Assembly (NCBI GenBank): GCA_012064415.1
Contig: SSNU01000256.1
Location: forward strand, 300,336-364,335
Length of the DNA: 64,000 nucleotides
Reading direction: 5' to 3'
Origin: Gyrodactylus bullatarudis
Taxonomy: Eukaryota; Platyhelminthes; Monogenea; Gyrodactylidea; Gyrodactylidae
Each line of letters begins with the position of its first letter. Positions within the stretch are counted from its first letter, which is position 1. The position numbers and the translations under genes were made by a program. Positions 13,401 to 25,600 of this stretch are shown here, in pieces. Below the pieces are notes generated by a model. It saw only the letters and a program-made list of their open reading frames with translations, searched no databases and had not been told where the DNA came from.

Positions 13401-13490
13401 CCACCTCACCTTGTCCCACCATCCAAAAGAACCTCTGGCACCAACAACGAGGGTGAATACGAGGTTACTAACGGTACTGCCCTTTACTAA
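4421..13490 (+). CDS. EHD1: EH domain-containing protein (EHD1/EHD3-like, Past1/RME-1 family), complete
   Basis: Membrane-remodelling, dynamin-like ATPase of endocytic recycling. Five coding exons: 4450-5070, 5888-6178, 8298-8579, 8825-8983, 13188-13490. All introns are phase 0 with GT-AG ends, giving 551 residues; vertebrate EHDs are about 535. Domains in order: N-terminal helix, P-loop GQYSTGKT (64-71), switch motif DTPG (152-155), NKAD nucleotide-specificity motif (218-221), second helical domain (about 280-395), linker with a TPF motif where EHDs usually have KPF/GPF/NPF-type tripeptides, and a C-terminal EH domain (about 452-532) with an EF-hand loop [12 protein letters not shown] and the conserved Trp (486) that contacts NPF ligands. 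After [10 protein letters not shown] there is a 19-residue tail absent from vertebrate EHD1. The ATG at 4450 is the first in frame after a 3' splice site and gives the usual family N-terminus. The symbol denotes the family; arthropods usually have one copy. Confidence 0.96.
4450..5070 (+). CDS. EHD1: EHD coding exon 1 (dynamin-type nucleotide-binding domain)
   Basis: 207 codons, phase 0 donor GTAACT. Encodes the start methionine, the P-loop and the DTPGILSG switch region, ending in the [14 protein letters not shown] block that is nearly invariant in EHDs. Confidence 0.95.
5888..6178 (+). CDS. EHD1: EHD coding exon 2 (NKAD motif)
   Basis: 97 codons, acceptor TTCTTAG, donor GTTAGT. It carries NKAD at its 11th to 14th codons and the [15 protein letters not shown] block. 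The in-frame ATG at 5930 is internal and is not a start. Confidence 0.94.
6179..8297 (+). other. EHD intron 2
   Basis: 2119 bases, A+T-rich, with a few ATATAT tracts. I see no repeat family member or nested gene. Confidence 0.7.
8298..8579 (+). CDS. EHD1: EHD coding exon 3 (helical domain)
   Basis: 94 codons beginning with the family block [14 protein letters not shown] and including HQISLGDFP and [12 protein letters not shown]. Acceptor TCTATAG, donor GTAAGC. Confidence 0.94.
8825..8983 (+). CDS. EHD1: EHD coding exon 4 (linker to EH domain)
   Basis: 53 codons. Contains the KGGAFD and PFGFSAGEG segments that match the linker of vertebrate EHDs, then WVVDKD. Donor GTGAGT. It must be joined to exon 3 across a 245-base intron. 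Confidence 0.92.
9305..9876. mobile_element. Non-autonomous hAT element with 8-bp target duplication
   Basis: 572 bp. Ends CAGAGCCTTAAAAA and (inverted) CAGAGCCTCAAAAA. It is flanked on both sides by an exact 8-base direct repeat CTCATAAC (9297-9304 and 9877-9884), the size typical of hAT transposons. Inside, the arms carry further inverted similarity (ACGACTATTTTTA on one side, its complement on the other). No coding sequence. It sits in EHD intron 4. Confidence 0.85.
10292..10346 (+). repeat. Simple repeats (AC)n and (ATC)n
   Basis: A short ACACACAC tract running into ATATAT, then ATCATCATCATCATC about 25 bases later. Ordinary microsatellites inside EHD intron 4. Confidence 0.8.
13188..13490 (+). 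CDS. EHD1: EHD coding exon 5 (EH domain and C-terminus)
   Basis: 100 codons plus TAA. Encodes the EH domain: [18 protein letters not shown], and the calcium-loop [13 protein letters not shown], ending [11 protein letters not shown] followed by a 19-residue polar tail. Acceptor AACCTAG. Confidence 0.95.
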   Translation, partial: TFPTLSPLDGKISGNSARDYMIKSRLPNAALRKIWMLADVDQDGCLDEDEFALTCYLIKLKLNGEELPGTLPPHLVPPSKRTSGTNNEGEYEVTNGTALY

Positions 13491-13878
13491 CTTTTTTGTT
13501 TTTTTATTTATTTTTCATTCGGATACTATATATATATATATATTGGAGAATTATTCATATAAATCTGTATTGATGACCGTGTTCCTTCTTTTGAGAATCC
13601 CTAATCCTTACATATTTTCCTCCTATATATATCTCTACACTTTTCGTTTATATCCCTTATCCATTTAAACATATATTTTTCTGCATCAGAAGAAAAAAAA
13701 ACAACTCCCTCAAGGTTGCACAAACAAATATATCGTTTACTCACTTTGTTGAGAGATGGTAAACTAATTTACTCCATTTTTTCTTTCACCTTTTTTTGGA
13801 AACTGTCAAGGATTCTACCAAGAGGACATTTACTACATTGACTGTGACAAGGTCTCATTATAACGAACAAAAAAAGCC

Positions 13879-13884
13879 AATAAA
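13879..13884 (+). terminator. Candidate polyadenylation signal of EHD
   Basis: AATAAA about 390 bases after the EHD stop, followed by a T-rich stretch. Other A+T-rich candidates exist, so this is the best guess. Confidence 0.4.
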
Positions 13885-15424
13885 ACTTTGTTTTTTCCAA
13901 ATTTTGGTAATTTGATTAACAATCATTTGATTTTTGATATGTACCATGTAATCGGATTCATGATTTGAAAATTATTTTTTTCTTGTTTCTCTTTATTGTC
14001 TCTTTTTGAAAACTAATTTATCTAATGATGATGATACAATAGCAAAAAAATGTTTTTTATTTGTTTGTGTATAGCCGAGAGATGCTCATGTTTGAGTAGG
14101 GCATTCTCGGTCACATGTTGTCACAAAGATGTCACAATAATTTCATACAAAACTAAAGAAAAATGTAAAGGAATAAATTATTTTACAAGAACAATCCCTT
14201 GACTTTTCAAAATCATGTTTTTTGCAGATGCTGTTCACTACTTAGACAAATCCAAATTGGACTGTTCAATAGCAAAAGATACTGAATTCAACATTTTTCT
14301 GATAGATTTTGTTCTATTGAATTGTAATGGGTTTTCGAATGGCATACCTCTTTGATCATGATTTAATTCCCTTTCTTTGATCTGATTCATGATCTAAGCC
14401 AATAGTACACAAATATTTTGTATTGCTTGTATTATTCTTATTAATAATGTATAACAGAGATAATAAAATAATACGATAAGTCTCATCTATTCCACAGAAG
14501 TACATTGTACACTAAAAGGCAAATGGTTATACATGCTTTTAAAACATGGTATATTTCCAGGTCAAGAATCTTTCCTCCCCATTCTTTATAATCATCATCG
14601 TGATAAGGGTTATTTTTTAGTTTTGAAGAAATCCTAATCCTGATAAAATAATAATTCTTTCAGTAACAATAAAGATTATTTATGCCAAATGGACTGAAAT
14701 CATACATCTCAAAATGCTAATAAGAATACACTTAGCATTAAGATATCACTATAGAATAAATTAATAAAAACAATATGTTCACACGTTAAGGTTGTAGGGG
14801 TAATGAATAATTATTATACTACTGTACTATTGTACAGTTAAATGTCAACATGAAACTTGAAAGAATTCGAAATTTTTAGGCTCAAGCCCTACGTACCCTT
14901 GGTTCTTGTCTTGAATACTAATTATAATCGAAATTGAGTGTCAAATAGAGATCAAGTTCGAGAAATAGGAATTTCAGGAACTTGAGATCGACTCAAAAGT
15001 GAGTATACCTTTTCAAGAATTTCTTTTAAATTCTTAATTTTGTTTATTTATTGTGTTCAACAGTAGAAATCCCGCATATTGGTTTATCAAAGTGCCGATT
15101 TTTTGTATCTTTATTATTAATTAACATGCCTACTTTAGAGTATATAGAGAAATATTTAAAATTATAATTAGAAATAATATTAAATATCATTAAGGTGAGG
15201 TAAAAAATACTTTTTATATCTCTCTAGAAAATCTCATAACTCCCGTGTTTCCAGTCTAAAATATCAACTGATTTTACAGTTTTATAGAAGTCAAACAAAT
15301 TCTTTGTGAATATAATTCAAATTTATTCTTTCATACATACATATATGTATCAGTAATAACAATGTGAGCTATATAGATTTATATTGGTAAATTATTGTAC
15401 TTCTTGGATTGTTATGTAGATCAA
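13885..15424. other. Intergenic between convergent EHD and nAChR genes
   Basis: No coding exon, tRNA or clear transposon seen. Probably holds the 3' ends of both convergent transcripts. Confidence 0.5.
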
Positions 15425-15430
15425 TTTATT
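15425..15430 (-). terminator. Candidate polyadenylation signal of the nAChR gene
   Basis: AATAAA on the minus strand about 290 bases beyond the receptor stop codon. Motif and position only. Confidence 0.3.
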
Positions 15431-15716
15431 TTTTCTTTCTGCATTCAACTATACATGTTTTCTTTTATTAAAATTAACCCGTGGAAATATATGAGTAGGG
15501 GGAATGGGCTTGACAATATATTTATATATACCTAAGGGGTTTTTTACAAAATTTTCACAAATGATTGTCACATTGAAACAGAAATCAAATTATTATTGCC
15601 TACAATGCTTCTGAGTTGTTTAATTTTACTTCAAAACTACGTCACTTTCAAAAGGGTTTAGATTGGAGGCAGAGAAAGGAGGTCGAGATGCTCAAAAGAA
15701 ATGATCTAGAAAGAAA

Positions 15717-16618
15717 CTAATTATAGGTTTTCATGATACTTTGATTGTCCTCCAAATTTGGATGAACATTTTCAATATTAACAGGGTATGACTGTTTAAA
15801 TAGGGGCATTATACATAAAATGATTATCGTAGCTGCTGAAGCTAACGTTAGAAATATCCAAAACAATAATCTATCGAGAACATAAGCAACCATCTTCCAT
15901 TCTGCGACAACAGTCTGTATTCTTTCAGTTTCTTTTTGCTTCTCAATCAACCGATAGAGGTGCCTTGATATCTGGTCGTAATGTTCTCTGGTCTTGTGGA
16001 CCAACTCAATGAGCACTTGTATGTTGGGCATGAAAATGTCGTTAAAGTTTTCTCTGATCGAGTCCTCATCGTCCAAATCATCATAGTTCATTTTCATTGT
16101 GTATGAGGCAATCTCCTTGAGTTTACTCTCGTGATAACTCTTCAAGAGAGGTAATGGACTAGACTGGCGTTCATCATCGGTGTCTTTATACTCTTGGTAA
16201 TCATCAGAGCCGCCAACCGTCGGCCTGAGAAGACTCCTTGTCGGGCTGAAATTTAATCTAAATATTCCACGATGTTTTCTACTCGACAACTCAGAGCAGA
16301 TCGTGGACTTTGTGGTACTGGTTGGCTTTTGTTGAAGATAGCTTAATGGGGATATACCATCTGGATGATAGGCTGGCGCTGAGAATGCTTGGTTGGATTT
16401 ATGATGTTGTTGTGAGTCTGTTCGAGTTGTACTTTTAAGTTTGGCATCAAGGTTTTCTATATTCATGCGTAGAAACTTTGCAACGTAGTTGAAGAGGAAA
16501 CGTTTAACTCTCCTTGGTACAGGTGCATGATTCGGTCCTGTATGATGAATGTGGAGAACACCAACTGTTAAAACTATCGAAAGTGAAGTCATTGCCATGG
16601 TAACGGTGAGAAAAATTC
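15717..16618 (-). CDS. nAChR last exon (M3, cytoplasmic loop, M4)
   Basis: 902 bases. The first two bases complete a glycine codon. Encodes M3 ([17 protein letters not shown]), a Ser/Thr- and acid-rich intracellular loop of about 200 residues, the amphipathic MA helix region before M4, M4 itself, and a 29-residue extracellular tail ending at TAG. Acceptor TTTCTTTAG at 16619 onward. The internal ATG at 16598 is not a start. Confidence 0.94.
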
Positions 16619-19600
16619 CTAAAGAAACACAAAGAAATTAATTCACTCCTTCATCATGATTTCAATTAATTAGCAATGAGTAGAGCCTCAAAAAATAATA
16701 AAAAGTTTTTTCCAAGATCTTAAAAATTCCAAGAAAAATAGTTTTCGATTACTTTATGGCGGATTTACAAAAATAATCTTTCTTAAACTACTTATGAGTA
16801 AACCAAAAATGAGTATATTGAAAATCAATTAATGTTGAAATTTATCTAAAAATATTATTCAAATTACCATCTCCAAGGTTATTTTTGAGCTTATTGAATT
16901 CTTAGACAATGAAAATCATCTGTCTGCCTCAAAAAATGTGGATTTTTATCATTGATATGAATGAAATGCTATGCTATAATTATAATTATACAGGTAAAAG
17001 TCCTGTAAAGTGAGAAGAGATAAATTAAAACCGGATAGATCCTCGTATATATAGGGTTAATTCGGGTTGAATATTATTGGTAGATTGCATGGACCAATGA
17101 GAATCGATAATTTACAATTTTAGTACCTTATTTTCAAAATAATACATTTTAAGACCTTGTGACTTTGAGCCTTGAGGCCTTTATTTCAGGCACTGCTCAT
17201 CTAAAAGAACCCCGAAGAAGCCATAGGACCAATGTCCATGGTATTAACCCTTTCAGGGTCCGAGTCTATTTAATGACTTCAAACATTGAATATAAATACA
17301 TATTCGGAATCAGAATGAATTATAGATGAATAATAAAACCTTAAATCATCTGAAAACCTTTAAATAAAAAATTCTTTTTCGACACTTTTCAATAAATTTT
17401 TCCTATCTACTTTCAAGCGACCACACAAGTAGTTGTAGGATTGTGAATTTTGTCCATCCCAATGAAATACCTTATGGTTCAACTTTTTTCGGGAAGATTG
17501 ATAAAAAAGTTATTAAATGGTGTGTATCTTTTATTCATAGGATTTTTATTTCTACAAAAAATTTTAGGTTTGATATTTTGGCCCACATATGGGCCATGGA
17601 CCTGAAAGGGTTAAGCAGATATAGATAAAAGTATATTTGGCAAATTCTTTTTAAAAAATTTCTTTTACTGAGGTCACAACTTTGGTCTCTCGTCTACTAA
17701 AATTTCCATTTTGAAAAGTCACTTCATCAATAAAGATGACATCTCTCCAGAAACACATTGGATGATTCTTATAGTTTGTTAAAATGATGTGTGATAGAGC
17801 TGTCAATGTGGGTTAAGATTCTATTAATAGTTGTCTTGGAGATACCAGTTTCTCTAACTATTTCAGAAACTTAAAGTCCTCTAGATTTTAGAAGTCTTAT
17901 CCAACGATGTTTTCCAGCGGATAACCACATGATTATTTATAGTTTAAATTTATGAATAAAAAATAACCATGCTTTTAAATAATTAAATTTGTTGGAAAAA
18001 GAAACTCCCGAATTTTCAAAATGAAAATTTTGATGGAAAATGACAGAATCCCAAAATCATGAGATAATGGTAAATTGAGCTTCAATTACAAATAGTATAA
18101 TTTTAAGAGTTCAAACATTATTTTAAGACAAAATATAACGCTCGAAAGTGTCCTTGGCGGTCTGTGAATCTAAAGGCTGATTTTCTTTAGCCAATGCTCT
18201 TCGATGATTTAACAAGGAATAAGAAAACCTATGTTAAACGATTTTTTGGTGTCCAGATAAACCACGGGCGGGGGGTTGGCCATTTACTAAGAATTTGTCG
18301 CAAAAAATTTTGTGAGTACATTCCCAACTTTATTAACTAGCTTTAGATCTACGCTGAGTGTGGAAAGATGTGTGACTTTTCCGCATCGAATTAGAGAAAA
18401 TATAAAACAGTTGTTTAATTTTCAATCAAATCTTATCTAGTTCGTAAGTATTCAGGGAAGTTAAACATTTCTGAATCACGATTTACAGAAATGAGGGTAC
18501 AAGAGAGCAGGAAGAGGAATCTTGACATGATTTTCCTTTTAAACTTGATGAAAGTGTTTATTTACAAATAGTAAATAAATCTAGAATTTTCCCTCGTTTG
18601 TAAAATGAAATCTTAGCCAAGCTTACAGCTCAACATTTTTACTATAAACTCCGATTTGATTGATTTTATCACACTGCCTAAAGTTCAGAAGAAATCTGAT
18701 TGGTTCAAAGTTTTGATTGAACATACGAGCTTTTTTAAGAAGACCTTTCTATAATGGTAATCTAAAAGGTTTCGTTTCTAAATATAATGACCAATTCTTT
18801 TCTTCGAACAACTCACGAGAGTACTTTCTTTTTTGATAAAATTTATTACTCAGACGATGTTTTGCATATTTTTGAAAGTCATCCTCCGTTATGTTATTGC
18901 CCATTTTTCCCACAATATCCCACGGAAATGATAAAACAATGAAATTAACCATGAAGATCCTCTTGATGATAAGATTACTATTTTTCAAAATGATAACTTG
19001 ATAAACTCATTAAATTGCCAAGAAATTCCGGTTCTAGTTAGTTCTATCAGAAAAGTTGGTACTAATATGAAGATGAAAATTTCACGTTACCCTAAATATG
19101 ACCAACATATTACTTATTTTTAGAGAAATACTAAAATTTCAAAGTTCTAGGAGTTCAACTTACCAATTAATGGTACAAATTCACTTGTTGCTGGCATATT
19201 CTCAGCGATGAGCAGCATAAAAACTGAAAAGGCAAGTAATACAGTAATGCCAAGAGTGATTTTCTCCCCAGAATCTGGAGGCAACCAGAAGCCCAACAGA
19301 CTCAGGACTGTTAACCACAAGCACGGGAAGATTATATTGAATAGATAGTAGACTGTCCTTCTACGCATACGAAATATGAAACACAGATCTGAGTAATTAA
19401 ATGGGCAGCATGGATATTGTGTCTGAAATAATTGTACGATTAAATAGAAATCACTGTATTGAAAATTTTAACAATTGAATATTATTCATCAACCCTTTCT
19501 ATACCAGAAGTCATATATGACCTCTATGTTTATACTGACTTTTTCCAATGATTTTGAGACATTTTTTCATGATTATTTTTTGATAGTATATCACAAACTA

Positions 19601-22600
19601 TCTTAGTTTGCTATCATGCTAGATTTTTGCTAGCCAGGCATAAGAATCCCATAGATATTTGAAATTTTACCGAAGGAAGTAGAATTCCTTAATTCATGAT
19701 TCTTTTTGATCGAAATTATTAAACTTATCAATGTTCAGAGATAATAAGATTAATTTCCGTAGAAGCTAAATAATTAATCCAAAACAAGGTATTTTTTATG
19801 CATGAAATCAATGAGCCCTTCCATCAATAGTCTCGTGAAAATGGGGCAATTTTCAACCCCATTTTTACTTTAGATCTTCAATATCTAGGTTATTTTGTAA
19901 TAAGATTGAATGAAATTTAAAAGATATCCTTTTGACATTAGTTGAATCTTTGAAACAATTAACTTTCAAATAAATCCCTTCATTGGCTAAGTTTCACTCT
20001 AAATTACTCACCAGTAGATGGGATTTTCAATATAAATCAGACCCTGATGAAATTATGTGTAAGAAAAAATTTTCATAAAATTTTGTCCTAGTAAATGTTT
20101 TTTATCATAAAATTTTAGGTAATTCTGTGAGAGAATTAAGCCTGAAATTTTATTCGTTCAGCTATGGTATCGAAAGGGTTAAAGGGGTATTCATTATACA
20201 ACTACTCATAAATATTTTTCACAAACTTGGGCTATTTGCTCATTCGATAGAAATTCAATTTTGAGAAAATTATTTTGAAGCAAGTTTTGATGTACAAAAT
20301 CTCATTTGAAAATTAATTTACAATTTTTAAATCTGCGCTAACAAATGCATGGGAATGTATCATGATTTTTAGTTGTAGTTCGCAAACTCCATATGGGTAA
20401 CTGTAGAATATTATTTAAGTTAGATGAAATCGAGACAAAAAAATTTTTCGCGCGAATTTCAAAATGCACGAAACGTTTTTATTTTCAATTTTCAACCATT
20501 GCATTCTTTGCGCAATATAATAACTGAAAAAATACAGAAGAGAGAAATAAATTAATTTGATTAATCAGCTGGTCCAACGATAAAAAATGAATTGAAGGCC
20601 TCGAGCTATTCTTGAGATTCAAATTGTTTTTTCATCTCTTCTAATCATGCTCAGGATTTAAAAAATTGTAGAAATATTTTTCCGTCAAATTTTTGCCCTG
20701 TAAAATTTGATTAGAAAGACTGCGGTCAAAATGTCAAAATAATTGTAACTTTTCAAGGCTATATCAAATTTTTATGCAGTCTGGTAAAATGGTACCAGGA
20801 CTTCGAGGGTCATTATCATACATTTACAACTACTGGTGGTCGTATGATGTCACTTGCCGAAGAAAGCTATTCAAACATAAAAAAATTCTAAAAAATGGAA
20901 TTAGGCATCTCTGACCAATACTAAATAGAAGAAAGGCAGATGAATCTGAGAGATCTCTTGAAAATTGCAATGTTGATGATGCAGTTATGAAGAAGAATTT
21001 ATTATTATTTTTTATTCAACTAGCTGTAGGAAATTTCCTCTTTTCCTGTTGGAAATTTCTCCCTTTTCTCAAATCATTATCCATACTCATTGAGTGGAGT
21101 AAAAAAAAGATTGAAGGAAGAATTGAATTCAAGTGAAAAATTTTCTTCCCTTTTATCACACCTTGTGGTGTGGATACCAAATGGGGAAGATGATTGATCA
21201 GATTCTTCTGAAATAAGAAAAATGACCGTCATCACTTGATAATATGATTAATTTGCTATCTCATCAAGAGAATCATTTGAAATGTAATGAGAATTGATAG
21301 AGGGAACAACTCAAACTTTTAAAAGTAATTCCAAGAGAGATTCCAATCGTGATTTTTAAAAATGGTATAAAATTGAGGAAAATAAAATATAATTGATGCA
21401 AAACCGATTAGTGAATCAAAAGAGCAAGTAGTTGAAACTAAATCTCAATGCAATCAACCCTATGGTTCTGCCTCAGCAACAATTACAATTTGATTCGTTG
21501 AAAAACTTCTCAAGCTTGATTTATTTATATTTTGATTTTGAACTCTATCAAGTCTTTTTAGAAATTAATCCAGCCTTAGTTAAAATATACAAATGAAATT
21601 CAAAAATTAAATAAGAGGTAGTGTAGGCATTCAAAAAGTGAAATTGTATAATGTTTTAAATTGGAATTAATTGTAATAAAGGTTTGATGTTTTCATCTAC
21701 TGTACTTGCTAGTAGATGGAATATTCAATAGAAAATCTTAGATGGGATCAAAAGAATCCTAATTGAATGGAATTCCCAATAGAATCTCATTTAGAATCGT
21801 TCTATATCGATAAATTTTCTCGATTGGTTTACTTATCGTCTTGATGGGATTAAAAATTTTAAATTGTATGTTGACTCATTGCATAATGTTTGAAATTAAT
21901 TGTAATATTAATATATGATTGATTCGTTTTTATAATGTATTAACAGGTTAAATAAGTCAAAAAATTCAATATACCTCTCCCTCCTATTTAATACTTGAAT
22001 ATAGGTATGAATACATACGAGTATCATTGATTCATTTTGATTGGCCCATTTCGACGCTGAAAATAGATTAGACAAAGGGGATTTTCGCTGTAACTGATTT
22101 AGACCATTACCGATAACTTAATCAACCCTGGAGACCTTTACATTTTTAACTTACTTAACTACCCTCACCCCCCCCTAAAAACTATTTGAATCAATAAGAG
22201 GAATTTGCACATTCTCATAAATTTAATATAAATATCGAGCCGGTGTAATAGTCTGATGAGATCCGGTGTAATATATAAGCTTAATCATTAAATATTCACT
22301 CGACTTTTAATTCTTCATGAAGATTCCTTCGTCATCAGGAAATATTTTCGAAGAAGCTCAGCATTATCTTCCACAAAATATAATTACTAAATCCACATTT
22401 TAGATTATTAGAGAATGTGACAATCTTAATGATCTCAAAGCTGTAATTGCACATATAAAATTTAAAATAGGCTATTCGTTATCCCTACCTTCATTGATCG
22501 AATATTTGATTGAAAATATCATTGAATTTCAGCATCTGACTAACTCGACTGCTTCTAACTGTAGTGTGTCAGGATCAGAGACTCGTTAATAAAAGTAGAC

Positions 22601-25600
22601 ACACTCAAAATATATATGTTACACTGAATCTGGAAACTAATGTTAGTCTTAAGACTCCCTAGTTAGCTAGGAAATCTAGAAACTCGGAAAGTCTTAAGAA
22701 TCCCTAGGGAATTTAGAAACTTTTGAGAATAAAAAATCGAGCTATTGATAGCTGAAAATTTTGATATGCAAAATTTGAAAAATCTATTCGCACAATATAA
22801 ACTGTAATGACATCTTGAGTTACATAAAACGCTATTTCTTTTGCATTTGCACTAATAAAATTCATCGGGCACATTCTCTAGTTGAATGAAATTTCTTCGA
22901 CTGGTATCAGATGACTCAGGAAGACCATTTATTCTCCCATTTGGCGTCCCGATTTTATAGAAACCATCATGTTCCTCTAGTAATTTTCAACGCGAGGAAT
23001 TGAAATCATAACATTAGTACCCACCCATTTGTTCTTTCATTCGTTTTATTTTTTTCATGACCCATGTAATTAAAATTGACAAGTTTTTCAAATCAATCTA
23101 GCTAATTTTCAATGTTCTAGATTCCCTAGGGATTCCTAAGACTCTCCGAGTTTCTATATTCCCTAAAAAAAGGGATTCTTAGGACTTCCTTGAGTTTCTA
23201 GATTCCCTGTAACAATGAATAACTCGAGTAGGGATTCTAGAAACCGAGTTTCCAGATTCCCTAGCTAACTAGGGAGTCTCAAGACTATCAAGGAGTCTTT
23301 AGAATAACATTAGTCTAGATATATTCAATTTAATAAATCTCAAGTTCTTTTAAATTCGTGAGCAACGTGAAATTTTTCATCAAGATTCTATTCTAGAAAT
23401 CAACCTCCTGATCCCACCCGTGTCAATGGTTATTGATCATATATTATGAACATATCAAATGTATCAGATTTGTCACATGAATTCAACCAATCAGAGAAAA
23501 GTGAACTTCCTACCTCAAGGTCTATGTGATTATGCATTGAAGAGAAAGAAGCTGATTCTTTATAACAAATTCCAAGAATTTATTAAAAAATATGAAGAAT
23601 ATGTTTGATGAAACTACCATGTTAAAGAACAAGATTGTAATGAAATGGAAAAAAATAAATCCTTCTCAATACCATACTACTTTTGATTATAAGACTGATA
23701 GAGAAGAGACTTAAGTAGAAGAAATATTGAATTTTCACTTTAATGAGCCACAATGCCAATTTTCTATACAGGAAGATTTTTGATGATACCCAAATTTTTC
23801 TATTTTTGAATTTAAGGATTTTTCTCAATTTTGAAAATTCGAAGCAATTAAATGCGTTTTTTGAAATTGAAAAATCTATCCCTAATGCATTTGGTAAAAA
23901 TAGACCTTATAATCCAGATTTCAGAAAAAAAACAGTATACGAATATTAAATTGAACATATTCAAGTTCTAAATGAGAATAAGATAAATAGTAGACTTTTC
24001 CGAAAAACGCCCATTGATATGATAATTTTGTACTTCAGGCATTATCCCATCAAAATATCTTTCTCGAATAAAATGAACAAAATTGTGAAATTTTTCAAAT
24101 TAAAAACGTTTTAACTGATCAGAATTGTAATAAAAAAATGGGAGAAATTTCATTATAACTATTAGAATAAAAACAACAGGATTCAAGTCATCATTTTTGT
24201 AAGAAATAATGTGAATTCAAGTTGAAATTATGAATATAAAACATTATAAAACGTTTTTAATTTTAAAAATATCACAATTTTATTCCAGAAAGATATTTTG
24301 AAGCGATATATTTGGTGAGATAATATTGAAATATATAATATTGAAAATATAATACTTGAAGATTAAATTTATCATATCGATGGACGATTTTAGTAATTTT
24401 GGAAAGTCTGATAAATAGTGGTGCTTTGTGACAATAATCAATATTTAAAGATTTTTTTATAAAAGTGAAAAAGAAATTAGCTAATGAAAGAACCCCCATA
24501 TTCTTGAAGAGAGGCAAATTTCTTAGGCTCTAACTAAAAAGAGAGAAAATTGTAATGATTGGCAACTTGTTACTTGTTGTTATAGAGATGCTATCAACAA
24601 GAATTTAACTCGAACGAAACCTTGATGAAATCCTTTTGTTTGTTTGAGAAAAAAGATTTACATTCCCAAATTAGAAGACAAGAAGAAAGCCACAGTAATT
24701 TACTTTTTCTCTCTTAATATCCTAAAGCTAGTTGACATGAAGATGAGAATTTAAAGTTGGTTGATATGAAGTTGGGAATCTATGATTTTTACAGAAATCT
24801 TGATTTATTCATCAAGAATTCGAATTTGTTGAAGATTTTCTAGAATCCTACTCATGCTGCCCACTTTTACCATTTGAAGAAAAAAAATCTGAAAAAAAAA
24901 TTTTTATGAAAAATATGGACATCTTTCAAATTCCCATTCGGCACCAAAATCACATTTTTTCGAACTTTGAGCTGAAAATATTTGTTGATTTGAAAGAGGG
25001 AGAGGGATCAAAAATTGATTTTCAGGATCAAGATTAGACAAGAAAGCTGACTAGCACCGTCAAGTTATCGACGGTCCCCCCATTTTCGAGAGATTTTGAA
25101 TTATCGAAATTTCATTGATTTTCAAGTAGTGAAAATTATCAAAAAAACGAAATTCCGCTCCCAAACGATAATGAGGTTATTCATCGGATAAGATTCAGTT
25201 GAATTGATTCTCGTGTCTAATCTTGATCCTGAAAATCAATTTTTGATCCCTCTCCCACTTTCGAATCAACAAATATTTTCAGCTCAAAGTTCGAAAAAAT
25301 GGGATTTTGGCGCCAAATGGGAATTTGAAAGATGTCCATATTTTTCATAAAAATAATTTTTTTCAGATTTTTTTTCTTCAAATGGTAAGAGTGGACAGCA
25401 TGAGTAGGATTCCAGAAAATCTTCAACAAATTCGAATTCTCGATGAAAATATCGAGATTTCGTTTTAAAATACAAAAAAATTCTCATCTTCATGTCAACT
25501 AGCTTCAGTTCTTTTAACGAAAAAGTTCATGTTCTTCAAGAAAATTGATTCTCAACTTATTTAGTCTTCCTTCCGCTAAAAAAGAGAACTGCAAAAGGAA

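Larger units (their letters stand above)
16619..19163 (-). other. nAChR intron between M2 and M3 exons
   Basis: 2.5 kb. Contains a TTAA-type miniature element (17248-17610), a Tc1-like transposase remnant (17655-17935), a tail fragment of the hammerhead SINE (18330-18420) and a copy of the dispersed repeat family at 18760-19095. Confidence 0.8.

Noticed and set aside
16682..17200. Second hAT element with AGAGCCTCAAAAA start and GGCACTG end
   Set aside because: The start matches the 9305 element, but the right end matches poorly and there is no 8-base duplication, so boundaries are not supportable.
25217..25493. Two overlapping minus-strand open frames
   Set aside because: Both translate the arm of the R2 foldback; no conservation of a frame among the copies at 27.1 and 56.7 kb.
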